The notes beneath the pieces were generated by a model. It ran no database searches. It saw only the letters and a program-made list of their open reading frames with translations, and was not told the origin of the DNA. A stretch of 64,000 bases of DNA, from assembly GCF_000708205.1 (NCBI RefSeq), contig NW_014575558.1, forward strand, positions 661,146 through 725,145, given 5' to 3'. Made by a program: the position numbers and the translations under genes. Positions 22,430 through 37,018 of the stretch are shown here, in pieces (position 1 is the stretch's first letter; the number at the start of each line of letters is the position of its first letter). The stretch comes from Mixia osmundae IAM 14324. Lineage: Eukaryota; Basidiomycota; Mixiomycetes; Mixiales; Mixiaceae.

Positions 22430-22730
22430 CTCGAATCGATGTATCGCTTGACCTGATTCGAGCCTGTGTAGCCGAAAACCAAGGATCGGATGAGAGGATG
22501 CAAGGCAACCGAGTTTGAGGAGCGTTGCAAAGGAGTTCGTCGTTCATGCCCCTCGTCTGACAGGAGTTGTCTCAACACAGTCTCGTAGCGCAAGCAAGAC
22601 GGCAAAATCATTTTGGGTGCATGTCGTGAGAAGACCAAGCCAAGGCCGGGGTAGAGGGGGCACGGAGACCTGCACATTTCGGCCAATCTGCGATTTGCTG
22701 GCCAGAGCGCGACAGTCTTTGACATTGACA

Positions 22731-23459
22731 ATGTCAGATCAAGAGCAGCAGATGTAAGCTTGACCCGTCAGTAAGAGCGGCTAATCTCATGCAAGCGAGC
22801 AGACTGCAAGCAGCGGCGATAGGCAAGACTTTTGTGCAGCAATACTACACTCTCGTCGATGAGCATCCTCGGCGGCCAGATGTCATCTCTGCGCTCTACA
22901 AAGACTCTGCGAGGATAAGCTGGAACGGCAATCCCATCTTGGGACGCCAAGGCGCTGCCGCCCTGCTATCGAGCATGCCATGGAGTTGGCACAAGGTACG
23001 ACGACCAAGGCAGGCCAAGCTCATTGATCTGAGTGCTGCAGTGGTGGTACAGGTTCAGAGCTTCGACAGCCAGCCAGTCCTCGGTCAGCTCTGCGCTCCA
23101 CTCAGTCACCGGATACTCATTGTCATGCAACAGGCTCAGCTCTGCCAGGCCAGCCTTGTAGCGTACTCGTCTGCGTCTCCGGCATCTGCTCTCATTCGTC
23201 AGACACGCTCAAGGCGCCCATGATCGTCGACGACCGCTCAGAGCCCACCGTAGCTGAGTTCAAAGCGAGGGAGAACGAGTCCGAGCTACTACCACGCGTG
23301 TTCAGCGCGACTTTCATGCTCGTGCCGCTTACAGCACAAGAAGAGGCGCTCGCGCTGCAACAGGGTCTCAATTTGGGACTAGTACTAGAGACCACGCGGA
23401 CGAACAAGCCCCCGCCACGGTATTGGATCGTCAGCGATGCTTTTCGCTTCGTTGGCTAG
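22731..23459 (+). CDS. NXT1: NTF2-related export factor p15/NXT1, 185 aa
   Basis: Small NTF2-fold partner of the Mex67/NXF1 mRNA export receptor. Recognised from GKTFVQQYYTLVDEHPRRPD, then ALYKDSARISWNGNPILGRQ, then SFDSQPV, then CSVLVCVSG and the C-terminal RYWIVSDAFRFVG, all in NXT1 order. Introns at 22754-22802, 22996-23052 and 23084-23148 give exactly 186 codons. An insertion of roughly 30 residues (DDRSEPTVAEFKARENESEL) lies between two strands, longer than in animal p15. Confidence 0.85.
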
Positions 23460-23525
23460 GAGTGCAGGGACCTGATTGCAAAGGCAGCATGTTGTTGTGC
23501 ATCAATGTACAGTAGTGTAATAAGC

Positions 23526-25791
23526 TTATGCTGCAAGCGATGCTGGCTGCATCTCTGTATCTGCCGGTATCGCGGCAGGAGCAACACTCGCTTGCTCGAG
23601 CGCAGCTAGCGGCTCTTCGGCCGCTGCAGTCTTCTTGTGTGCTTTCTTGCGTGGCGCGCGCTTCCTTTTGGGTTTCGCCTCCTCAGGCTGCAGCTCGGTC
23701 TGCTCTTCGACCAGCTCTGCTTCAGCAGGCTTCGCTTCGGCAGGCGGTACCTCGTCAGCTTTGGCTTTGCCCTTGCCTTTCGAAGCGCGCTTCCGTTTTG
23801 GCTTTGCAGTCTCTTCGGCTCCTTCCAGAGCGGCAGGCTCGGGCAAAGGAGCAACACCGTCGACGGCTGCCGAATCACCATCGAGCGCAGCTTCTGGATC
23901 TTCCAAGCCTTCTTCTGCTTCGACCTTAGCCTTCTTTTTCGGTGAATGTGACTTTCGACCGTTTGTACGGAGTGTCTCGACTTCGGCAGGAGGCCGCAGT
24001 GACTTGTAGATTGTGGGAGCAAGATCGTAGACGCGGAACAGATGGAATACGGCTTGCTCTTTGTCCTTCGCTTCGATCATGAGGTCCATATCGTCTGGCA
24101 AATCGGCCGGCAGAGTCTGACATCGATCGGCATGCGCGCGCCGCTCCATGATGCTCACTGCGCCCGGTCGCGGCTCAGAAAGATGCTGCTTGGGCTTGAT
24201 GCCTTTCGCATCCCATAGCTTCTGGATGCGTGGGATGAGCTCAGAGACGGGCTGTGAAGACGGGTAGATCCAATCGTGGTGATAGTCGAGTACGAGTGGG
24301 ATGCCGAGCTCTTCGCACATTGGCAGCAAGTCATCGCAATTGTAGCAAATCTCGTCATTCTCTAGCACGAGACGATCTCTGATGTTTTGCGATAGCTTCT
24401 CGCGATAGTTGACCCGGAATCGAGCTAGAGCAGCTTCCTTGTCGCCGTAGACCCCGCCACCGTGGATGATCATGACGGAATCTTTGCCCATGCCCATACG
24501 GTCCAACATTTCGCAATGATACGTCAGATCGCGTACAGCGTTCTCCACAACGTTAGGCCTTGGCGATCCGAGCTGAGTGAATTGCCCAGGATGAGTTGTC
24601 AAGCGATGACCGTACTTGTTGGCCAGCGCGCCGGCAGCTTTGAGCTCTTCGTCTGCAAACTCGAGCGTGAAGCCGTACTCTTGATGAGATGCAAACGGAA
24701 ACATCTCTGACGACAGTCTGAGGAAGCGAATATGATGCTGCTCGTTCCATTCTATAAGCTCGGCGAGATCGCGCATGTTCTGTCTGCCAATCTCCTTGAG
24801 GTAGTCCATTCCTTCTTTCTTGATCGTGTCAATCCTGTCGGGCGCATTAGCGCACTGTTCACAGCTCGCACATGACAACTTACCGGCAAGTACGAGCACA
24901 AAACACTGGATCGGGCTTCTTGTTGCGCATGACAGTACACAAACATGCGTAGCCTAACCTGCCCTTGAAAGTCGTCGTCTTCTTTTGCTCGGGCAGCAGG
25001 TCAGGTATGTCATATACTGGCTCAGGCTTCGGCGCTCTCGGCTTGCGCGCCTTCTTTGTCTTCTTTGGCTTTTCGTCTTCGCCGGACAGAGGCGTGAGTG
25101 CAGAGTCGTCAGATGCCGCGCCATCAATGACAGGCTTGACATCTTTCGCTTTGCGCTTGCGAGTCGGCTTCTTGAGTGGGTCATCCGCCGCTGCAGCCAT
25201 CTCCTCGCCAGGTGCAGCTTCGACAGCCTCTGCTTTGACTTTCTTTGCCCGCGGCTTACGCGCTTTCTTCGGCGCAGGTGCGACCGCGCTCTCATCGAGC
25301 TGAATGTCGACTTGGATATTGAGCTCTTCTTCTTTGACGGGCGTCATGGGAGAAGCGCCTCGGCTGCTGGAAGGCGAAGAAGCCATCGTGGAAGCAGGCG
25401 TATCATCGACATAGACTCGCGAGGTTTCTTGCGAGTAAGGCGTCACCATCGATTCGTCCATCGCGGGTTGGGCTGGCGTGACAGGCGCGGCTTTAGCGCT
25501 CATGCTCGCAGCATCATACTCGCTCAGCTCGGCATATGATACTTCGGCTCTGCCTGCTCGCCCAGATGACCTCCGCAGAGGCGTGACTGGACCAGGAGGC
25601 GGTAGGATGCTCGATGCAGTCATAGCTGCAAGTCGAATGGGACGCGACCTGCTCGCCTGCAGTCCTCCCCTGCCACTCGCAAGACCTGATACCCTGAAGC
25701 ACCGAGTGAAACCCTTTGCTGACAGCAGTATCGACGCCAGAACAGTGGAGAGCTTCGGTTCGACGGGTTTGCGAGCGTTGCGTTTGCGCAT
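23526..25791 (-). CDS. UVE1: UV-damage endonuclease (UVDE/Uve1), 738 aa
   Basis: Nicks DNA 5' to UV photoproducts and starts the alternative excision repair path of fungi. The TIM-barrel core shows GRLGYACLC, RFLRLSSEMFPFASHQ, HRLTTHPGQFTQLGS, SVMIIHGGGVYGDK, RLVLENDEICYN and PLVLDYHHDWIYP, with metal-binding His, Glu and Asp residues in place. One 49-nt intron (24835-24883) joins CARTC to RIDTIKK. Both ends carry long Lys/Ala/Glu-rich tracts with several KPKRKR-type basic clusters, likely nuclear signals. The first in-frame ATG at 25791 gives a basic N-terminus (MRKRNARKPVEPKLS) that could be a mitochondrial presequence; an internal Met at 25623 would give a form without it. Confidence 0.9.
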
Positions 25792-25924
25792 GTGGCAACG
25801 AGATCGACGAGGTGGCGTCAATTTGGTCGGGGCGTTGCCCTGCGCTTTGTCGCTGTTGGCGCAGCCTCAATGTCCATCGATTCTTGACTGACGGCAACCT
25901 CTCATCAGTGTTTCGCGAGCCTAT

Positions 25925-26738
25925 ATGCTACTCCACGTGCTTTCACTTGTCTCGGTTGTCTGGCTTGGGATCGTCGACCGGATTGCTGCACCAAGGCCAG
26001 TCACGGCTAGCCGCACGCTGTGCTTACATCTTCAAGCTTGCATTATCAATGCAGCGGTAGGTCATCCGAAAACAAGCCTTGGTTCTTCAGATCCGGAGCG
26101 AAATCAAACAATTCAGAGATCAGGTCGATCTGGAGCCCTGGAAGCTTGCCCGCACAAGCTGCGTTCGTCACACTGATACTCGATCCATGCGGACGATGTA
26201 TTGACTGCAATCAGGCAGGATCCGCCGCTCATATGTTTTGTGAAGCCGATGAGTATGTCGCCGACCGAATCTGATTGGAGAGTCTTTGTCGGCAACAACC
26301 AGACTGTTCAATCGTATACGGGCCATTCAGTGGATGTCACCATAGGCAAGACATGCTGCAACTTTATTCAGGCCAACACATTCATGATGCAGCTGTCATA
26401 CATTCAGAGGAAATCTGAGAGAAAAGTCCGACTACTTCATAGACAATAGTGCAGGAGGAGACGTTCTTCATGAGGGGACGACATACGAAGTCCTCTGTGA
26501 TTCCGTCGACTGGAAACAATATAGATCATTTTGCCAAAAGTATCTTCCTGTCATCGTCACGACTCGTTGTAAAGTCTCGTCATGTACTCGTCGCCTGCCT
26601 GACGGGCGAGCAGTGCCCTTGACCTGCCAGATCGCGGTCAACACATACGGGTGGGCATTCGGTCGAAGATACGGCGACGAATGCTTTTGGCAGGACTCAC
26701 ATCCTCAAGCGATCGAACAGCCCGGTGTCATGATATGA
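25925..26738 (+). pseudogene. Family B (FC-CC) secreted gene B6, one apparent frameshift
   Basis: Leader MLLHVLSLVSVVWLGIVD, then PVTASRTLCLHLQACI. Within the next 40 bases the frame changes: the family-like continuation ALVLQIRSEIKQFRDQVDLE and ARTSC is one frame away, with no plausible intron between. From there the gene is good: phase-0 intron 26163-26218 after TSC, then DPPLICFVKPMSMSPTESDW, then VDVTIGKTCCNFIQANTF with the Cys pair, a second intron 26395-26449, and YEVLCDSVDWKQYRSFC. The C-terminal tail of about 50 residues is Cys-containing. It could be a recent pseudogene, or a sequence error could be present. Confidence 0.55.
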
Positions 26739-26815
26739 GCCGTAAACGTGACGCGTCACAACAAATAAATCCTCCGATTCGGCGCTCGTCTGACGCCTCA
26801 TCGCTTTCAAGCACG

Positions 26816-27504
26816 ATGCGTTCGTGCGGGATCTTCGTGAGCTTATGCGCCCTTGCGCGACTCAGCCTGGCTCCTACATCGACCCGTTTCTTTTGCTTGC
26901 GACTCCATGAGTGTCGATTGGTGTGCGATGTACTTCCGACAGATTCCCATCCCTACACCGTCCAGCTCGAAACCGTTGCCGATGATTACAGAAGTCACTT
27001 CGATCTCAAACCCGAGCTCGGATCTCGAATGTACTGTGCACGTCGTCATGCCTGCTAAGACCTGCGAGCCTCTTACAGCCAACCAGGTCTCGCCGCTAAG
27101 CTGCTTCGCGTATCCGGATCTCATCTCTCCGTCACAATTCACTTGGATCCTAGTGGGCTTATTGGAGCAGCCCATCCGATCGACTCAAGGTCACTTTGCA
27201 TTGGCTGCGGTCATTAAGGAATGCTGCAGAGTAGTGCAGAGGAACATGTTTCGTACCTCCCTCATCATGCGTCAGTCTCGCCACCGCTTAGAACGCATAG
27301 CTTAGCATCACTACAGGCGCCGAGATCGACCACATCGAGACGGCGTACGCCATCGTCTGCGATAAGAAGTACTGGGTAGATCACTGGCGCTTCTGCGCGC
27401 CAAAGTTCGACGCATTGAGCCCTACATACCGTGAGAAAGCGGCCAGTGGCTGGTCAAGAATGCTCACGAGCCCGCAGTGCGTGCAGCGTGTCGCGTTGCA
27501 GTAG
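26816..27504 (+). CDS. Family B (FC-CC) secreted protein B7, 191 aa
   Basis: Signal peptide MRSCGIFVSLCALARLSLA, hallmark TSTRFFCLRLHECRLVC, then HPYTVQLETVADDYRSHF. Exon 1 ends at MYC. The only way to reach the expected phase-0 junction is a GC donor (TGT/GCACGT) with intron 27038-27086. Exon 2 has SPLSCFAYPDL, FTWIL and VIKECCRVVQRNMF. Intron 27253-27316 is phase 1. Exon 3 has ETAYAIVCDKKYWVDHWRFC. The model gives exactly 192 codons. Confidence 0.63.
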
Positions 27505-27745
27505 GCTTTTGCGAGTACTCTTGGGGGAGCGTTGTCAATACACACATCTGCAAGTGGCCTATGGATCCGCTTCCATCAGACAAACCCATGATCATGTAGC
27601 AAACGACTGCAATATCGGGCCAATCTATGAAGTTGGTGCTGTATAGGCCGGCCAGTGGCATGCGTTACCAGACTCCCCAGCACTTCCCCATTCAACACCA
27701 CAAGTCCCTGCGAGAATTTCGCAATTGATGCGCCCTGCATCACGT

Positions 27746-28490
27746 TCAGCCGTCTTCCTTGGGTGCGCTGGAGGGCAACGAGCTCAGACTGTGCTTTGGA
27801 AAGCTATTCTTGCAAAATTCCGGTCGCCTTTCCTCTGCTGTATAGCCTGTGATGGCTGTGAGGACATGTTTCGCATCACCTTGGGCGCTTACCACTGGGA
27901 TCGCATTGCAGCTGGAATATTCGATTGTCCGATACGTATACGCCAGCTCCTACAGATATGACTTTGGCTGCAGCTCTGAGGAATCTATTCGAGTGACGGA
28001 CTGTATTTCATCGTCGTTACGAGAGGATAGGTTTGTCGTATACTGCAGCAGTGGTTCATTGCAGCCGCCCAGGCAAACGGGCCGACAAAGGACAGTCGAT
28101 CATGAGGCTGCTTGAAGCTCACGTGCATCGTCCATTGGTCGTACTCCGGCACAGCGCCAGGGCCAGAAGTGGCTACACAGTCCACCTTGTGAGGCTAAAG
28201 CCGCCAGTCAGTGCAGACTTGGCTTCTTAGAAAACCCTACGCACGCATTGCATATTTGCAAAATGACCAGGTTCGAGCCGAATCTTGGTATCAAAAACAT
28301 CCAGCTGAGTTCGTACTTCGAAAGCAATTTTAGCAGAATCGTCCAACGACGGTATCTTGCAGGCAAGCGAGCACGGAAGAAACCGGGGACAAAAGAGGCG
28401 ACTGCTCGTTTCTATTCCCAGCCCCAGAAACGCTGATCTCACGCTCGCAGCAAGAAAGCCGGCGGTGCAGAGCAGATGGACGGCAAACAT
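27746..28490 (-). CDS. Family B (FC-CC) secreted protein B8
   Basis: Close paralogue of B9. Leader MFAVHLLCTAGFLAASVRS, hallmark ETSSRLFCPRFLPCSLAC, then IAFEVRTQLDVFDTKIRLEP. Exon 1 ends MQC with the phase-0 intron 28195-28244. Exon 2 runs VDCVATSGPGAVPEYDQW to FAWAAAMNHCCSIRQ. The next junction is unclear: the sequence downstream returns to frame as IFQLQCDPS, and a last intron with GTAAGC donor leads to YTAEERRPEFCKNSF. The stop is at 27746-27748. The middle junction, near 27960-28020, is the weak point in both B8 and B9. Confidence 0.58.
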
Positions 28491-29440
28491 TGAGAAGGGC
28501 CGCAATTGGTCGAGGTTGTCGCGCTTGTCGTGACGACCGTCGAGGAGGTTTTTCAGCCACGTCGCTCTTGTCCGTGCACATTTGTGCTGAGCGAGCGCAG
28601 GTGGCGGTGGACGTATACAGTGAGAGTTGCAAGCGTTGTGGCAGCACAAGCAGAAGCCTGCAGCTATTCTCCACGGACTTTATCGGCACTGCATACGCGT
28701 GGTGAACCCCATCCGCTCATTGTCTGGCACTTCAGTCTCGTATTCAGGGCTCCCGCGTAGTCGTGCTGAAGCGTCGCCAATGAGCACATTTGAACATCCC
28801 CTCGAGGTACTCGCGCCGAGCAGCCAGCCAGATGTCATGTGTCGTACGAACCGAGTGCAATCTTGTGTCGTTTCATGAGGTGGCTGCTCCGAAGGGTGGC
28901 CACTGACAAGCCTGACCGGTCGGCGCACTTCCCCATGCGAGCCCACAACTCCCCATGAGTACTTCGCACGAAATTGGTCCTGTGCCACGATGAGTTGTCT
29001 TGGTCAGAAAGAATTCAAAATGGCAACGAACTAAGTGTGTGCTGCGGAAAGCTATTCTTGCAGAATTCAGGTCGCCTTTCCTCTGCAGTATAGCCTGTGA
29101 TGACTGTCAGGACAAGGTCCTTGTCACCTGGGCGCTTACCACTGGGATCACATTGCAGATAGTATCTGCGGGCGGCATTTGCTTCGACGGATGCTCCTGT
29201 GATGATGTCATGAGCGGCAGCTTTGTTGTCAATGCATCCGATGCACTGTATTTCATCGTTGTGACGAGGGGAATGATCTGTCGTATGCTGCAGCAGTGAT
29301 TCATCGCTGCAGCCCAGGCAAACGGGCCAATGAAGGACATTTTATCGTAAGGCTGCTTGAAACCGACGTTCATGGTCCATTCGGGGAATCCCGGGAGCAC
29401 GCCAGGTGAAGAAGTCGCTTCGCATTCAATCTTGAGAGGC
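27780..29440. repeat. Tandem duplicated gene unit B8/B9, about 1.26 kb period
   Basis: The 3' halves at about 27780-28200 and 29040-29440 align along their length by eye, including the last intron. Both share stretches such as GGTCGCCTTTCCTCTGC and GCGCTTACCACTGGGATC. Identity was not computed. Confidence 0.65.
28491..29014. other. Spacer between B8 and B9
   Basis: It holds the B8 promoter and the 3' flank of B9. Frames here lack the family motifs. Nothing further can be supported. Confidence 0.5.
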
Positions 29441-29749
29441 TGCGCCAAACGTCAGCCCTTGCTTCGACGCCTTGATGGTTCTATGTACGCATCGCATGTT
29501 CGCGAAATAGCCAGGTTGGAGTCGTATGTTCGTATCGAAGACACCGAGGTGAGTCTGTACTTCGAAAGCAATCGTGCCGGGGTTTTCGAGGGAAGGTATC
29601 TTGCAACGAAGTGAGCAAGGAAGGAAACGCGGACAGAAGAGTCGGCTGGTCGTCTCTATGTCCGGCTTCGGCGGTGCTGACATAGCGCTCGCGACAAGAA
29701 ACTGCGCCGCCCATAGCAAGTGGACTATACACATCGACATGAAGTGCAA
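29015..29749 (-). CDS. Family B (FC-CC) secreted protein B9
   Basis: Nearly the same layout as B8. Leader CIVHLLWAAQFLVASAMS after a short MHFMSM start, hallmark ETTSRLFCPRFLPCSLRC, IAFEVQTHLGVFDTNIRLQP. A phase-0 intron follows MRC (GTACATAG...GGCGCAG). Exon 2 reads PLKIECEATSSPGVLPGF, EWTMNVGF, FAWAAAMNHCCSIRQ. The late part is ARRYYLQCDPS, intron with GTAAGC donor, then YTAEERRPEFCKNSF. The protein, and probably the whole unit, duplicated recently with B8. One internal junction is unresolved, as in B8. Confidence 0.6.
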
Positions 29750-30023
29750 TGGGCGTATCCATCAGATTGCCGTGGCGATCGTCGAGGGGTCGCTGTCGTC
29801 GCCCCTTGTGCGCACCGTTACAGCCTTGCACAGCTGGACATCTACTGAGCTGACACCGGCGGCGGATTGGGCCATGCGCATCTGTGGCAAGCTATCAAAG
29901 CCCCACCATCGATAGGCCAAAGCTAGCACTCACTTGCCACCTTGAGATCGGTCGAGAATGCCTAAGCGTGGTAGGCACGATCCACTGATTCTCTGACACG
30001 TAACCTTGCCTGTGTTGGTGGCT

Positions 30024-30697
30024 TCAGAGCAGCATCTCTTCCGAGCGAATGGTCTCACGCCACGAGTCTTGGGTATGATGGTTGGCACAGAACGCCGGAT
30101 TCGGCTTTCGGGCCGTACGCACATTCGGACCGCAACGTAGAGCGTAATACGTGTCCATAAATCGGGTGTTGCTTGCTTTGAGAAAGCTGCTGATGAGTAG
30201 GGCTTTTGGCTAATTGAGCTCGATCTCACGCCTCCAGAGGTTCGTCTGATATCTTGTGACGTTTTCAATCACGCAGCACGATTCGAACTCGGCTTGCTGG
30301 ATCCAGTCTCCCACTAAGCTTATAGCTGATTGCGTCATTCGCACTTCGATCGTCCATTGCTGGATTTCGGGCGTAATCATCGGGCCGGGCCAAGCACCTG
30401 CATCCACTCCCGGTCCCTGTTTGTGGCTCGATAGGCATTCGCATAGCGTGAGGCGAGACACACATTCTTCATATAAGCTTTAGACGTTGCGTCCCACGGA
30501 GCAAGTACCATTCGGCCTTGTTGCGTCGAGGTATTGGTGGTGATCCAGTAGCCTGGATTGGCTCCGGGCTGCAGCGAAGCGACATGGCACATCAGCCCGC
30601 AAGCGGTAAACTCGGGACAAAATGTTTTGGTGCGAACTGGCGAGCATCTGCAGCACGAGATGAAGGCGAGCCATGTGATTGCTAGTATGCGGAGCAT
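30024..30697 (-). CDS. Family B (FC-CC) secreted protein B10
   Basis: I start at 30697 (MLRILAITWLAFISCCRC) since this Met begins the hydrophobic leader. Hallmark SPVRTKTFCPEFTACGLMC, where KTFC replaces TRxFC. Exon 1 (79 codons) ends KNVC with the phase-0 intron 30417-30460. Exon 2: GPGVDAGAWPGPMITPEI, QQWTIEV, then AEFESCCVIENVTRYQTNLW. The next donor seems to be a GC type (AG/GCGTGAG), leading to FMDTYYALRCGPNVRTARK and NPAFC. It is the outermost gene of the second cluster. Confidence 0.6.
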
Positions 30698-31109
30698 CAG
30701 TGGCTTGCAATTTGACACAGGCACGCTGTCAAGACGAGGCTAAACAGGAGTATCGGACAACGGTCGTCGCAGCTCCTTCGATGAAAGGCCACCACTGGAT
30801 GCAAGTGTGCCAGAAGATGCTCTTACAGACTCGGTGAGAATAGGCATCAATTTGGTCCATACTGTCGTGTCCGGCGATCAGATCTGGCAGTCTTGCAGCA
30901 GGAGGCATACGACCGATTGAAAGGCAAGAAAGGTCTTACGGACAATATCGTTTGTACAATTCCCGTTTATGTAAGGAAGAGGATTGGGGCAGGCAGGAGT
31001 GAGTCGAGATGCCTTGACGTCATTGAGACTGGGATAGCCGATCGCCTTACGGTTGCGTACGCGACGATACGCGATACACGGTAGATGTCGCCACGCCCTG
31101 GCAAGGCGT
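30698..31109. other. Intergenic between B10 and the methyltransferase gene
   Basis: The two genes are divergent, so this contains both promoters. A 64-codon frame at 30893-31084 on the plus strand has no known motif and begins without an ATG, so I do not call it. Confidence 0.45.
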
Positions 31110-32398
31110 ATGAGTGTAGCCACCATCGTAGCAGCGACTTTGTTGGCAGGATGTGTGACAGCTTACTTTGCCAGACCGACTGCCCGAGCTTTCAAGCGGT
31201 CGATGGAATACATCGTCGATAGCGTCATCGATCTGCTCGGCCTGTCACCCCTCTGGCATTGGCGACACAACGACAGTACAGCATTCAACAGGGCCCTAGA
31301 CTCGTTTGCTCACTTCCAGACACTGTCCTTGCGCGATGTACAGCTCAAGCAGAGGAGCTACAACCGGCTTGGACAAGCAAAGCGAAATCTCGCAGAGCGT
31401 GCCATGGGCTACCAACTCAAGCTGGACCGCTACAGAGACATCGTAGAGCAAGACAGCAAGATTGCGGACGGCATCACAAAGTGTGCACTCTATGATTTCG
31501 GCGTCGACAATGTCTCTGCACTCGGCCTGAGCCAAGTCGCGCCAAAAGCAGATGCAAGCTTGCACTGGGCTCGCGATGCTCTGAAGCATGTCCTCAAAGA
31601 CTGGTCAAGCGAAGGGGATGAGCAGCGTAAGATCTGCTTTGATCCCATCTTCGCAGCGCTTGGTGAGCTCGAGCCAGATGCGCGCATTTGCGTACCTGGC
31701 TGCGGTCTCGGTCGACTCGCCTACGAGCTTGCTTGCAAAGGTTTGGGCCATTTGCCATGTTCTAAGCAAAACGAGCTCAATGACCGACAGGCTATGATGT
31801 CACGGCATGCGAAATGTCATTCTACATGACCTTGCCTTTGCGCTGGCTTCTCTCCCCTGCTGTAGACCAGATCGATCAGCACGAGTTCCATTTTGGCTCT
31901 CACTGGTACGCAAAGCCACGCCGCGTCGTAAGCTTGCTGACAAAAGACAGGTGGTCGCATCAGCGCTCAACAGAGAGCTTATTTCGATCTACGCGCTTTC
32001 CTGATCTTGTTCCGCACCCGCGCAATAACTTTAGGCTCCTCGAAGGATCGTTTCTGTCTTCAGCGCTCTTCCCATCGACCGTGAGCGAATCGTACAATGC
32101 CATCGTGACGCTGTATTTCATCGATACGGCGATTGACATAATCGAGTACATCACACAATGCTACCAGCTTCTCAGGCCAGGTGGTTTACTCGTCAACTTT
32201 GGGCCGATACTTTGGCCCTCAAAAGCACGCTTGGAGCTGAGCTTGGATGAGCTCATACGTCTCATCGAAGCAATCGGCTTCGAGATTGTGGAGCCTCCGC
32301 GGCACGTCGATAGCGAGTATCAGCGCGATCCACAAGGCATGATAACATGGACCTATCATGCAGCCTTTTTCGTCGTCCGCAAGCCTCACAATGCATAA
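31110..32398 (+). CDS. Carnosine N-methyltransferase-like (N2227 family), 412 aa
   Basis: S-adenosylmethionine-dependent methyltransferase of the N2227/CARNMT1 family. The conserved N-terminal helical region includes AFNRALDSFAHFQTLSLRD. The SAM-binding loop is ARICVPGCGLGRLAYELACK, joined by a 50-nt intron (31741-31790) to GYDVTACEMSFYMTLPLRW, as in the family. Later motifs are FRLLEGSF, VTLYFIDTAIDIIEYI, LLRPGGLLVNFGPI and RDPQGMITWTYHAAFFV. An N-terminal hydrophobic segment (ATIVAATLLAGCVTAYF) looks like a membrane anchor or leader, unusual for this cytosolic family. Length 413 codons. Substrate not tested. Confidence 0.85.
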
Positions 32399-32457
32399 TC
32401 TCAGAAAGGCGTCTAGACAGTGTGCAGCAATTCAGTACAACAAGTTGCTTTGCAGGA

Positions 32458-35607
<3,150 letters not shown>

Positions 35608-36196
35608 TCTCGATAGATCGTCTGGCCTGACGAGCGACGTTCAGGTTTGCACTTTGAGCAGACTGGTGAGCAGCAGCAGCAGCATGGCTCGGCGTCTGCC
35701 TGTCGTGGCCAAGCTCAAGCTACTCCAAACTCGCTACACGTCGCGACTGTCCTGGCTTTCCTTACCTGCTTGGCATCAGCGCTCGACATGCCAGCATCCC
35801 CTCGAGGATCCCCATTCTCCTGTCTCTAAACGATGAAGACGACAAGCAGATCTACGGCAAACAGTTGCCCGCTGATGGTCACAGCCTTCCAGACTTCAGG
35901 ATTACCCCGCAGAAAACTGTTGATGCCCTCGCACATCCTGCATCTACGTAGCACCACGCCATCGTTATATTTATCGCATAGCTCATGCCGTGCTCTCAAT
36001 GTAAGGCGGAGTCTATCGACAGATGACGGCCGGCTCGCTCACGTTCCGTCCCTGCCGTTGTGAGGACTGTCGCGATGCTGTCGCTTGACGGCACAACAGT
36101 GTCAGACATGATGTGGCCGCGTTCTGTCGTGCGCCCGGGCGAAACTAGGATGGTGATGTCTCCCGCCTTCTTCAGCAAGTGACACCAACTTGAGAA
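35608..36196. other. Kinase 5' flank, no gene assigned
   Basis: It contains a short (AGC)5 run near 35670 and an open plus-strand stretch to about 35960 that includes DEDDKQIYGKQLPADG and PDFRITPQKTV. It has no upstream ATG in frame. This could be an exon of an unresolved secreted gene; I cannot support a model. Confidence 0.35.
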
Positions 36197-36763
36197 ATGC
36201 TGAACTTGATCGCAATTGTCTGTCTCGCCCTCATCACGCTGGTCACGGCTAGCCCAATCGAGAAGACGATTGAATTATAAGACTTATTCTGTGTTCGAGC
36301 AATGCCGTTTTACGGGTGTCAGCAGTAGCGGGGCTGGCCTCAAGACCCCTTTCGCGCTCACTTTCGAGGATGGGTGCGTCACACACGTCTGACTCAAGTC
36401 AACTTACGCATCCACTCGCAGCGCACCTGTTCGGTCTTAAGGATCATACCCTTTGCTTCTGTCACGTTGCCGCGTGTGTATGACGGTATTCATATCGACT
36501 GTAAGCCCTCTGGCTCTGTAGGTTCCATCAGATGCTGAAGCAGACGATAGGGTCCAATTCTGCAATTGATGTAAATTGGTCTACCCGTGTGGACACAGCA
36601 GCCGATAACAAGATTGGCTCATTCTCTCCCCTCTCTGGCGACATTGCCGGAGGAGCTCTGACTCAACCGTGAGTGCTTGCATTGACTTGGGAAGCATTCG
36701 CTCAGCCGATGGACAACCAGGATCCTCTCCATCAACGGAATGCCTGTACCGCAGCGTCACTGA
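36197..36763 (+). pseudogene. F2, probable decayed relative of secreted gene F1
   Basis: Signal peptide MLNLIAIVCLALITLVTA, then SPIEKTI. The next part is one frame off: YKTYSVFEQCRFTGVSSSGA and TPFALTFEDG. Similar order to F1, where ELD is followed by SYEAVCD. Further fragments are SVLRIIPFASVTLPRVYDG and, near the end, DNKIGSFSPLSGDIAGG, with a clean GTGAGT...CAG intron at about 36669-36720. I could not make one model that keeps the frame throughout, so a broken gene is the best reading. Relationship to F1 is a visual judgement. Confidence 0.4.
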
Positions 36764-37018
36764 TCTGGCATCTCTAGTTAGCCGGGCAATACAGCTCATT
36801 GAGATGCGCCCATTGGGCTGAATGCATACGTTGTCGACTTATCAGTGTGCGGCGCGATTAACTGATTCATTGAATCGAATCTGCAAGCTCTCAATTAGCC
36901 TAATTCGGGCGCTTGTACTCCATCTGTGAACAGCCTGAGCACTGGTGGCAGGCCGCCCGACTCGGCTTGGCTGACCTTCAGCTAGAGAAGGCCAGCGCAG
37001 ACAAGCGCGAGCGCAAGC

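Noticed and set aside
35668-35690. (AGC) run as a microsatellite of interest
   Set aside because: Only about five units; common by chance in this base composition.
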